Shown one piece after another: positions 4,468 to 11,837 of a stretch of DNA of 12,209 nucleotides. The notes under the pieces are model-generated. The model was not told the DNA's origin and searched no databases. It worked only from the letters and a program-made list of their open reading frames with translations. Numbering within the stretch: position 1 is the first letter of the stretch; each line of letters opens with the position of its first letter. Source of the DNA: Bifidobacteriaceae bacterium (GTDB lineage Bacteria > Actinomycetota > Actinomycetes > Actinomycetales > WQXJ01); the NCBI GenBank assembly GCA_031266115.1, contig JAISBQ010000109.1, forward strand, positions 1 to 12,209, given 5' to 3'. The position numbers were made by a program, and so were the translations under genes.

Positions 4468-7400
4468 TCAGCGCGCCATGCCTCGCATGTGGCGCCGCGT
4501 CGCGAGCCAGAGCGTCGCGCCGAGGAGTAGCGAGGCCAGCGCGGATGAACCGACCGGCTGCAGGCCGTCCAGCCCGGTGTTGGCCGACCCGGAACTCCCG
4601 GCGGCGCCACCGCCCCCGCCGCCGGCCCCGCCGGCCCCGCCAGCGCCACCACCTCCGCCGCCACCTCCGCCGCCGGCTCCGCCCCCGCCGCTGCCGGTGC
4701 CTCCGCCGCCTGGCCCAGTCGGACCCGATGGCGTAGGCGTAGATCCGCCGCCAGGAGGAGGCGTGGTGCGGGGAGGGGTGGCGCCGGGCGGGGTCGTGCC
4801 AGGCGGTGTTCCGCCGGGCGGAGCGGTCGAGGTTGGCGGGGCCGTCGAGGGTGGTGCACTGCTCGGCGGCGGCGAGCTACTCGGCGGAGGTGAGCTGCTC
4901 GGCGGAGGTGAGGTGGTCGGAGGCAGCCGCGGCGTGACCGTCGTGGAATCGCAGTTGTTGGTCGCGTCCTGATCGTTGACGGCAGCCACACATGCCCGGT
5001 TGACCACGGCATCCGCTTGGGGTCCGATGTCGGTGTCCAGGGCGACAGACACCCTCACCTCGATCGTTCCGGGCCTCAGTGTCTCGACCGCGATGTCGAC
5101 GGCGTTGGCGACCGTGTGGTCTACCCACACCTCATCGGTCGCGGCGCCGGGCGGCGGCGCCGGGAGTGTCACCCCCGTCACCCGCAGGGCGTCCGGCACG
5201 GCGTCCGTGACGCGGACCTTCCTCGCCGGCTCGGCTCCAGAGTTGGTCACCGTCAGCACGTACTCGAACTGCCCGGGTGCTACCGGTGCGACCCCTTCGG
5301 GGAGCGAGTTCGCCTTGGTGATCCCGACCTCGGTGACCGGGTCGTTGATGAACTCGCAGACGGCATCGGTGCCAAATGGCAGGTTGAGTGTGGCCTGGGT
5401 CGCGAACGTCGCCTCTTGCAGCGGGTCGACGTGGTCATCCCACCGGCAGGAAACCTCGCGCAACACGTAGCCCGCCGGGCCCCCGGAATCCTCGGTGATC
5501 GTGTACTCGACCCCGGGCCGCAGCGAGACCTCATGAAGCTCGTTAACGGTCCCCGTGAGGGTGGGGAGCCCCAGGGTGGAATCGCCTGGGGCGACGGTGA
5601 ACGTCCAGTCCGTCACGGGTGGTGGGTTCAGGCCGCCGCTGACAAGTTTGTCCACGGTGAGCGACACCGTGTAGTTGATCGTGATGCAGGTCATGTGACC
5701 GCCGTAGGGCACAGTGATCGTCCCGTAGAACCCCTCGGTGGGGTAGACGGCGACCGCGCCGGGCTCCGCGCCCGGGGAGCGGTCCGCGAGCATGCAGATC
5801 CAGCTGCCCACGGACCCCTCGACAGGTTCGACCCCGGTCGTGGCAGGGATCACGTAGGGCGTGAACGCCGGATCTCCGCCGGACTCGGACAGCACGTACG
5901 GAACTGTCGGTGTGACGTTGGCCGAGATGTAGCCGGCGTCATCGGGATGACCGTTCGGGCCCGGAAGCGCCCCGTTGGTGGACGGTTGGGCGGCAAGCGT
6001 CCACAACGCGGGCGACACCCTTTGCATGTGAACCATCTTCAACAAGGTCAGTTGGGTGTCGCACCGGACGGTGTTGGTGACCTCGAAAAGGTTCGCCCCC
6101 TGCCCCAGGTGTTCCTCATATCCGACATTCTCGTCCACCTGCGGAGGGATGGGCGCCGCGGTGATAGACGTGAGTGGGTTGCCTCCGAGCCCCGCCCCAG
6201 TGACGGCTGTGGAGACCACCACGCAACCGTAGGGCACCTGTGGCTCGGGCTCCTCGCGCAGCCTGACCACGTCGCCCGACGCCATCCCGCCGTAGGTCAC
6301 CCCCCATGACAGTCCCGCGTAGCGAGCGATGCCCGGACTCGAATCTCGATTGACGCCCAGGCCGGCCGAGAATTCCGGTGGCTGGGCGCCATCGGCGAAC
6401 TCTTCGGTGTTGAGCACACCACCGCCAGGCCCAGCCGTGTGCTCGATCTGCCACACCTTGGTCACGTTGATGGAGGCGCGCGGCGCGGTCGGCTTGTTGT
6501 ACACGGTGCAGGACACCACGTCCAATCTGGCGACGTTGATGGAGAAACTCGGCCCCGTGCCGCCGTTTTCATCGGTCACCACCACGGCCTGGCTGGGATC
6601 GTCCAGGCGCACACAGCGAGCGTTAACCGGCACGCTGGAACTGTTCAACACGGGGTAAATGTCATAGCCAGTGGCCGGTGTCTCTGTCACGGTCAGCTTT
6701 GCTGTGCTCCCCGCCACATCGGTGAACGTGGTGCTGTCCGCGCCGGTACCCACCGCCGTGGTCAGATCCACGCTCGTCGTGCCACCGGTGCCGAGGTTGG
6801 CGCCCTCGGCCTCAACACGGAACTGCCAGTCGCCGGCCGGTGTCGCCCCGGTGGTGTTGTGGTTCTGAGCGTCCATCGGGACGATCTCCTTGACCACGGT
6901 CACCGAGCCCGTGCACCCTTCCAGGGCGATGGAACCCAGCACTTCCCCGGCGCTTTCCCATCCGGCCTGGTAGTAGTCGTTGAACTTGGGGTTCGCCGTG
7001 TCTCCGCTGACTGGACCGGAGATGGCGGCAAGGTTGTAGCCGGCCCCGGCGACACCGTCGCCCACGCCGACGGCGATGATCCGCGAGCCCTTGTCCTTCA
7101 GGGCGTTGGCGGAGAAGATGGCGTGCTCAATCTCGACGAACCGCGTCTGGATGCCCGTGCCCATCGGCGCGACGGCGCCGATGGCGAAGGGTCCATACCG
7201 GGTCGGGTTGCCGTCCGTGAGCACGATGACGACGTCGAAGGTGTAGGGAGACTGGGCCACCTGGTACATCCCACGGTCCCAGTTGGTCGACTCATGCGGG
7301 GTCGGCACCCCCATGCCGTCGATCCAGCTATCGACCGTATCGACACCCGCCTGCGTGGACACGGGGGTCAGCGGCCGGTTGGCGTTGTTCGGCAGCGACG

Positions 7401-8316
7401 TGGCGGGAGGGACGATCTGGGTCCCGTTCTTGGCCGGCGCGAGCGAACCGAACGTGAACAGAGCCACCTGGGATGGCGTCCCCATGAGCGAACTGGTCAG
7501 CGCCTTGGCGGCATCCTTGAGGTTGCCCTCGGAGTGTGAATCGGCCACCGACCCGGACAGGTCCATGACGAGTGCCACGTTGAGCCCGCACTTGTCGGGA
7601 TAGGCGGGATTGTTGAGGGACACCGGCCACGTGCCGGATGAGGAGTAGGGCGTCCTGGCGTCGATCATGAAGTTGGAGGTGGAGCTGTAGACGGCGCCCG
7701 CGCGCAGTTGGGTGCCGGTGCGCACACGGTACTGCGTGGGTAGGAAGGTGTCGCCGTCCGTGCTGCTCACCACGGTCGGATCGTTGAAATACCCGGTGGG
7801 GGGCGCGACGGACGTGTCCTGAACAATCCAGAACTGCCGGTCCCGGTTGACCCCATTGATCCCGGTATCGGGGACCGAGAAGGAGCAGTCGCCCTCGACA
7901 TCGGAGGTGCAGGTGCCCCAGGCGTCGGGGATGAGCGCGCCCGGTCCGGACGCCGAAGATCCGTTGTATAGCCGCAGGACAACCCCGGCTACGGGGGCCA
8001 CCGCGTTGTCTTGCAGGTTCCGGATTCCACCCACGTCGACGGTGATCACCGACGAGTTCGCGCTCGGCTGGGGCACGGCGCCGCTCGCTTCCAGGGGCGC
8101 GCCCACCGGCGGAAGCGTCACCAATGCCCCTACCACCAAGGCGCTGGCGGCGGCGATCCCCACAGCCCCCAGGTGGCGGGCCGCTGCCGGTGGTCCGCCC
8201 CGGCGGCGATGCGCCGGCGCGGCGGCGTCCCGCGGCGTCCACCGGCGGTGCCGGCTCCCAATGCGCTGTGATGCGCGATGTGGCCCGTGATGCTGGTTCC
8301 CCAAGATCTGATCCAT
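4468..8316 (-). CDS. Large wall-anchored VWA-domain surface protein (adhesin-like) with SpaA-type and DUF11 modules
   Basis: This encodes 1282 residues; the ATG at 8316 has GGGAG 7 nt upstream. A long Arg/His-rich N-region precedes a hydrophobic segment (about 50-68), a secretion signal. An N-terminal beta domain (about 86-225) comes next. The VWA domain (about 243-468) has a complete MIDAS: DLSGS (D252, S254, S256), T344 in STNWDRG, and D368 in VIVLTDG. Four prealbumin/SpaA-like modules follow (about 470-608, 615-750, 755-882, 885-993), each with a Lys-Glu-Asn triad and a Cys pair. A DUF11 module (about 996-1130) precedes a Pro/Ser/Thr stalk and a Gly-rich stretch. The C-terminus is SANTG (1244-1248), a hydrophobic segment and RRHMRGMAR, a sortase-type signal. 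Likely role: metal-dependent ligand binding outside the cell. No sortase gene is in the window. The 148 bp upstream (8317-8464) must hold its promoter, but no clear one was identified. Confidence 0.93.
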   Translation of the reverse strand: MDQILGNQHHGPHRASQRIGSRHRRWTPRDAAAPAHRRRGGPPAAARHLGAVGIAAASALVVGALVTLPPVGAPLEASGAVPQPSANSSVITVDVGGIRNLQDNAVAPVAGVVLRLYNGSSASGPGALIPDAWGTCTSDVEGDCSFSVPDTGINGVNRDRQFWIVQDTSVAPPTGYFNDPTVVSSTDGDTFLPTQYRVRTGTQLRAGAVYSSTSNFMIDARTPYSSSGTWPVSLNNPAYPDKCGLNVALVMDLSGSVADSHSEGNLKDAAKALTSSLMGTPSQVALFTFGSLAPAKNGTQIVPPATSLPNNANRPLTPVSTQAGVDTVDSWIDGMGVPTPHESTNWDRGMYQVAQSPYTFDVVIVLTDGNPTRYGPFAIGAVAPMGTGIQTRFVEIEHAIFSANALKDKGSRIIAVGVGDGVAGAGYNLAAISGPVSGDTANPKFNDYYQAGWESAGEVLGSIALEGCTGSVTVVKEIVPMDAQNHNTTGATPAGDWQFRVEAEGANLGTGGTTSVDLTTAVGTGADSTTFTDVAGSTAKLTVTETPATGYDIYPVLNSSSVPVNARCVRLDDPSQAVVVTDENGGTGPSFSINVARLDVVSCTVYNKPTAPRASINVTKVWQIEHTAGPGGGVLNTEEFADGAQPPEFSAGLGVNRDSSPGIARYAGLSWGVTYGGMASGDVVRLREEPEPQVPYGCVVVSTAVTGAGLGGNPLTSITAAPIPPQVDENVGYEEHLGQGANLFEVTNTVRCDTQLTLLKMVHMQRVSPALWTLAAQPSTNGALPGPNGHPDDAGYISANVTPTVPYVLSESGGDPAFTPYVIPATTGVEPVEGSVGSWICMLADRSPGAEPGAVAVYPTEGFYGTITVPYGGHMTCITINYTVSLTVDKLVSGGLNPPPVTDWTFTVAPGDSTLGLPTLTGTVNELHEVSLRPGVEYTITEDSGGPAGYVLREVSCRWDDHVDPLQEATFATQATLNLPFGTDAVCEFINDPVTEVGITKANSLPEGVAPVAPGQFEYVLTVTNSGAEPARKVRVTDAVPDALRVTGVTLPAPPPGAATDEVWVDHTVANAVDIAVETLRPGTIEVRVSVALDTDIGPQADAVVNRACVAAVNDQDATNNCDSTTVTPRLPPTTSPPPSSSPPPSSSPPPSSAPPSTAPPTSTAPPGGTPPGTTPPGATPPRTTPPPGGGSTPTPSGPTGPGGGGTGSGGGGAGGGGGGGGGGAGGAGGAGGGGGGAAGSSGSANTGLDGLQPVGSSALASLLLGATLWLATRRHMRGMAR
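4471..4587 (-). other. C-terminal cell-wall sorting signal, SANTG variant
   Basis: Codons 1244-1248 (4573-4587) encode SANTG in the place of LPxTG. A linker follows, then a hydrophobic stretch at about residues 1256-1272 (ALASLLLGATLWLA), and the positively charged tail RRHMRGMAR. The tripartite layout is that of sortase substrates. The missing leucine and proline are unusual; class E sortases in actinobacteria accept LAxTG, which is the nearest known pattern. Confidence 0.75.
4770..4793 (+). other. Potential G-quadruplex motif on the template strand of the surface-protein gene
   Basis: Four G-runs occur at 4770-4773, 4775-4778, 4786-4788 and 4790-4793, with loops of 1, 7 and 1 nt. This satisfies the usual G3+N1-7 rule. 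It lies on the strand read by RNA polymerase for the VWA gene. It may be a by-product of the Pro/Gly codon runs. Confidence 0.4.
4856..4909. repeat. 18-bp tandem repeat within the stalk coding region
   Basis: Three consecutive 18-bp units lie at 4856-4873, 4874-4891 and 4892-4909. The second and third differ at one base (GAGCTACTCGGCGGAGGT versus GAGCTGCTCGGCGGAGGT); the first is more diverged. They encode successive six-residue PPPSSS-type units, so copy number could change stalk length without a frameshift. Confidence 0.7.
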
Positions 8317-8464
8317 GGACGATCTCCCAAACGCCGTGTGATGCCCAACGAAGTGCCCCGTCGTTGACCTGCCGACACCCTACCGCCGATTGCTTTGCCC
8401 GCGGGGCGCCACAATTGTCGCGTCCATACCACCGCCGAACGTAGGCCGAATGGCCGTATTCGCC

Positions 8465-11400
8465 TCAGCGAGCGAGACCAGAAGGCGTCGCGGGCGCCGC
8501 CGAAGCAGCAGTGACCTGGGCATTATCCCTGGCGGCAGCGCGCTCGGCGCGCCGAACATCGAGGCGGGCCTCGCGCCGTGCGATCCGGCGATCGTGGGCC
8601 ATCGCCTCGAATCGGTACAACACCGGCACCACGATCAGGGTCAGCAGCGTCGAGGAGACCAATCCGCCAATCACCACCAAGGCCAACGGCTGGGAGATGA
8701 ACGCACCTTCGCCAGTGATTCCGATGGCCAGTGGTAAGAGCGCGAAAATGGTGGCCAGCGCTGTCATCACGATGGGCCGCAGGCGTTTGCGGGCACCTTC
8801 TTCAATGGCGTCATCGAGTGCGCGGCCCCGGCGCCGGTATTGGTTGATCAAATCGATCAGGTCGATGGCGTTGATCACCACGATTCCCACCAGCATCAAC
8901 GCTCCGATCAGGGCGGCGACGCCGAGTGCAGTCCCGCTGATCAGCAATGCCACCAGTGCTCCCGTCGCCGCGAAGGGAATCGATATCAGGAGGATGAAGG
9001 GCTGGAGCAGGGACCCGAACGTCGCCACCATCACGATGAACACGATGGCGATCGCTAGCACCAGCGCGAGCCCCATATCTGAGAACGCTTGACTTTGCTG
9101 GGCCGCGACCCCGGCCACGTCGACGCTCACCCCGGCAGGAAGGTCAAGCTCCTTCACGGCGTCGGCGAGGCGCCCGGATAACGTGCCGAGGTCCTGGCTG
9201 TCGGGAGTCACGGACACGGTCGCGGAGCGCTGGCCGTCCACGCGGGTACGGGCCGCGGGCTCGCGCACCTCCTCGACGGTCGCGATATCGGCGAGAGTCA
9301 TCACGCCGCCCGGCCCAGCGCCCACCGGCAGAGCTCTGAGGCTCTCGACATCGGCCACACCCGTCCCTGAACCGCCCATAGCGAGTTTGACGTCCACGCG
9401 GCCCTCATCCGTGTCGAGGGTGCCGATGGTACTGGGGGTCATGAGACCGGCCACCATTCCCTCGACCGCGGTCTCGGTCATCCCGGCGACGGCGGCCGCG
9501 TCCCGGTTCACGGTGATCTGGATGGCCGGCGTGTCTTCGGCCAGGTTGTTCGCCACCTCGACGGCGCCAGGCACGGCACGCACCCGCTCTTCAACGGCGA
9601 GCGCGGCCTCGGCGAGCACATCGGCGTCGGGCCCCCGCACCACCAGGTCCACGGTGTTCGTCATCATCGTCGTGGCCATCCCACCCACGGCGATGCCGGT
9701 GGACCGCTCGCCGCCAAGGCCGTCCACCGCCTCACGCAAGGCCGCTTCGGCGGTGGTGGGATCGGCATCGTCGGTGAGGGTCACCGACAAGGTCGCGGTG
9801 GGCTGCGAAGCCCCCACCGAGAATCCCAGCATCCCCCCACCGCCAACGGTGGTCTGCACGGTGGCGACCCCATCAACATCGGCCACGGCTTCTTCGAGTC
9901 GCTTGGCATCGCGGTCCTGGGCATCCAGCGAGGTGCCCGGCTCGAAGGATTCGGTCACGGTCACCGTGGTCGATCCCATGTCGCCGAGGAAATTGGTCTC
10001 GAGTTGCGGAGCCAGCGCCACCGTCCCACCTAAGACGGCAACGGCGATCACAAGGGTGATGACGGGATGCGCCAGGGCGCCGCGCAGTGTCGGGATGTAG
10101 GCCCGCTGCCACAGGCCCCGGCGCTCTTTGGCTTCAGCCTGGGAGCGCTGTGCCGCCTCATCGGCGGCGTCGATGCTGACCGGTGTCTTGACAAACCAGT
10201 ACGCCAGCACCGGCACGATGGTCAGCGCCACGGCTAGGGAGGCGGCCAGGGCGATGGTGATGGTGAGCCCGAACGGGCGGAATAGCTCGCCTACCATCCC
10301 GCCCACGAAGGCCAGCGGCGCGAACACGGCGACGGTGCACACGGTCGAGGCGGCGATCGCTCCCGCCACCTCGCGGACCGCACCGAGGATCGCCTCGCCC
10401 TTGGCCTGCCCGTAGGACAAATGGCGTTTGATGTTCTCGATCACGACGATCGAATCGTCCACCACCCGGCCGATCGCCATCGTCAGTGCCGCGAGGGTCA
10501 GCATGTTGAGGGTCTGGCCACTCGCCCGCATCGCGATGAACGCGACCAGCAACGACAAAGGAATAGACACGGCGCTGACCAGGGTGGAGCGCAGCGACAC
10601 CAGGAAGACGAGGATCACGATGACGGCGAACACCAGCCCAAGCGTGCCTTCGGTCGCCAACCCTGTCACCGAGTCCTCAATGAAGGGCGCCTGGTCGAAG
10701 GCCACGACCACCCGCAGTCCGTCCTCCTTTAACACGTCGGCGAGATCGGCCACCGTGTCGGCGACGGCGTGGGAGACGTCCACGGTGTTGGCATCGGGTG
10801 TCTTGGTCACGGCGACCGCGACCGCATCCGACCCATCGATCCGCGAATAGGACGCCGCCGATGCCGGTCCCACGCCCACCTCGGCCACGTCGCCCAAGCG
10901 GACAGGGGTCGCCAGCACGCTGGTGGGCTCGGATCCCAGCAAAGGCAGAGCCTTGAGTTCGTCGACAGAAGTCAGGGGCGAGCCGATCTGCGCCACGAGT
11001 GTCTCGTCGCCCTCGGTGATGGTGCCCGCGGGGAAAGCAAGCCCGTTGTTCTTCAGGACGTCCGCCACGGCTGTGGCGGGGATGCCCGCGGCGCCCATCG
11101 CCTGGGTGTCGAGCGCGATCACCACCTCCTGGGGCTCGTAGCCGGACACATCGACGCTGCGAACGCCGGGCAGTTGCGACAGCTCCGGCACCAGCACCGA
11201 GTCCACCGATTGGGCGAGGCGGTCGATGTCTGGCGCGGCGCCATCGTCCGCGGACACCGCCAACTGCACAATGGGGACATCATCCAAAGACCCGGCGATC
11301 ACCTGAGTCTCGGTGTCGGTCGGCAGGCTCGTGGCGAGACGGGCCACGGCGGTGGAGAGCTTCTGGTTTGCCACGTCCATGTCCGTCCCGTAGCGGAACG

Positions 11401-11683
11401 AGACCATGGCGATGGCGACGGAGTTCAGGGAGGTGGTCTCCACGGATTCCACGCCCGCTACGGACCGGACGGCCCCCTCCACGGGTTCGGCCACCTGCTG
11501 TTCGACGATGGCGGCGCTCGCCCCGGGATAGGTGGCGATCACCCCGGCCATTGGGATCTGGAGCGAGGGGATCAGTTCCCGTTTGAGTGACCCGACGGCG
11601 AAGACACCGCCCACGATGATCGCTATGGTGACCAAGGCGACAACGGCGCGGTTGCGCATGGACAGGCGGGCGAGTCGAAACAC
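8465..11683 (-). CDS. AcrB-like RND efflux permease (SwrC-like, Gram-positive type)
   Basis: From the GTG at 11683 (GGGAG 6 nt upstream) this gives 1072 residues, the normal length for AcrB-type permeases. TM1 is at about 11-31 (VVALVTIAIIVGGVFAV). A first periplasmic-type porter loop follows, then TM2-6. AIGRVVDDSIVVIENIKRH carries D409/D410, matching the proton-relay aspartates of AcrB TM4. The second half repeats the plan with TM7 near 575, a second porter loop, and TM8-12 including GIVVINAIDLIDLINQYRRRG. The C-terminal tail of about 45 residues is rich in Arg and Ala. GRVVDDSIVVIEN resembles Bacillus SwrC/YerP-like pumps. Such proteins export amphipathic compounds using proton motive force. 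No membrane-fusion protein gene adjoins, as usual in Gram-positives. It is divergent from a MarR regulator, which probably controls it. The open frame upstream of 11683 runs through the promoter region and is not coding. Confidence 0.93.
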   Translation of the reverse strand: MFRLARLSMRNRAVVALVTIAIIVGGVFAVGSLKRELIPSLQIPMAGVIATYPGASAAIVEQQVAEPVEGAVRSVAGVESVETTSLNSVAIAMVSFRYGTDMDVANQKLSTAVARLATSLPTDTETQVIAGSLDDVPIVQLAVSADDGAAPDIDRLAQSVDSVLVPELSQLPGVRSVDVSGYEPQEVVIALDTQAMGAAGIPATAVADVLKNNGLAFPAGTITEGDETLVAQIGSPLTSVDELKALPLLGSEPTSVLATPVRLGDVAEVGVGPASAASYSRIDGSDAVAVAVTKTPDANTVDVSHAVADTVADLADVLKEDGLRVVVAFDQAPFIEDSVTGLATEGTLGLVFAVIVILVFLVSLRSTLVSAVSIPLSLLVAFIAMRASGQTLNMLTLAALTMAIGRVVDDSIVVIENIKRHLSYGQAKGEAILGAVREVAGAIAASTVCTVAVFAPLAFVGGMVGELFRPFGLTITIALAASLAVALTIVPVLAYWFVKTPVSIDAADEAAQRSQAEAKERRGLWQRAYIPTLRGALAHPVITLVIAVAVLGGTVALAPQLETNFLGDMGSTTVTVTESFEPGTSLDAQDRDAKRLEEAVADVDGVATVQTTVGGGGMLGFSVGASQPTATLSVTLTDDADPTTAEAALREAVDGLGGERSTGIAVGGMATTMMTNTVDLVVRGPDADVLAEAALAVEERVRAVPGAVEVANNLAEDTPAIQITVNRDAAAVAGMTETAVEGMVAGLMTPSTIGTLDTDEGRVDVKLAMGGSGTGVADVESLRALPVGAGPGGVMTLADIATVEEVREPAARTRVDGQRSATVSVTPDSQDLGTLSGRLADAVKELDLPAGVSVDVAGVAAQQSQAFSDMGLALVLAIAIVFIVMVATFGSLLQPFILLISIPFAATGALVALLISGTALGVAALIGALMLVGIVVINAIDLIDLINQYRRRGRALDDAIEEGARKRLRPIVMTALATIFALLPLAIGITGEGAFISQPLALVVIGGLVSSTLLTLIVVPVLYRFEAMAHDRRIARREARLDVRRAERAAARDNAQVTAASAAPATPSGLAR

Positions 11684-11731
11684 GGCGTTCTCCCTGGGTA
11701 CTTGGCGGAGGCGGGCCGCGGTGCGGACCCG

Positions 11732-11750
11732 TATGGTTAGCCTAAGGCAA
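11732..11750. promoter_or_regulatory. Candidate DtxR/IdeR iron box
   Basis: TATGGTTAGCCTAAGGCAA matches the DtxR consensus TTAGGTTAGCCTAACCTAA at 14 of 19 positions, including an uninterrupted 11-base core (11735-11745). It is 49 bp upstream of the pump start and 88 bp upstream of the regulator start. The flanks are degenerate, so this could be a weak site or coincidence. Confidence 0.4.
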
Positions 11751-11759
11751 AGCACTTTG
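11748..11759. promoter_or_regulatory. Short palindrome CAAAG-CA-CTTTG, possible MarR operator
   Basis: Two perfect 5-bp arms around CA lie between the iron-box-like site and the CRP-like site. MarR proteins bind short AT-richer palindromes in the spacer they share with their target gene. This and the site at 11765-11780 are the two best candidates. Confidence 0.35.
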
Positions 11760-11764
11760 GTGTG

Positions 11765-11780
11765 TGTGATACAAATCACT
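11765..11780. promoter_or_regulatory. CRP/GlxR-like box or MarR operator (TGTGATACAAATCACT)
   Basis: This fits TGTGA-N6-TCACA at nine of ten defined positions, the site of actinobacterial CRP/GlxR regulators. It also contains the perfect dyad GTGAT-N4-ATCAC (11766-11779), the right size for a MarR dimer. It lies 57 bp upstream of the regulator start. The sequence cannot decide which protein binds. Confidence 0.45.
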
Positions 11781-11837
11781 GTCATCCGTGAAGATAGTGC
11801 GGAGATTGGTCCCGGAGGGAGTCCAGAAAGGTCAGGT

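Larger units (their letters stand above)
4591..4926 (-). repeat. Low-complexity stalk coding region: Pro/Ser/Thr-rich then Gly-rich
   Basis: Residues about 1131-1190 are runs of PPP with S/T (SSPPPSSSPPPSS) and then TPPG-type repeats. Residues about 1198-1240 are almost only Gly and Ala. The first part resembles wall-spanning stalks of Gram-positive surface proteins and offers many possible O-glycosylation sites. The Gly-rich part would be a flexible linker just before the anchor. The DNA is correspondingly repetitive, which makes slippage and assembly errors likely. Confidence 0.85.

Noticed and set aside
4373..4972. Long plus-strand frame encoding poly-proline and glycine-rich repeats
   Set aside because: It is the reverse complement of the surface-protein stalk; the opposite frame continues a 1282-residue protein with clear domains, and the plus frame has no start context or family.
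8317..8464. Promoter and RND terminator in the gap before the surface-protein gene
   Set aside because: The candidates (TAGGGT, GACAAT, an ACAATTGT palindrome, a 4-bp GGCC hairpin) lack proper partners or spacing, so none was called.
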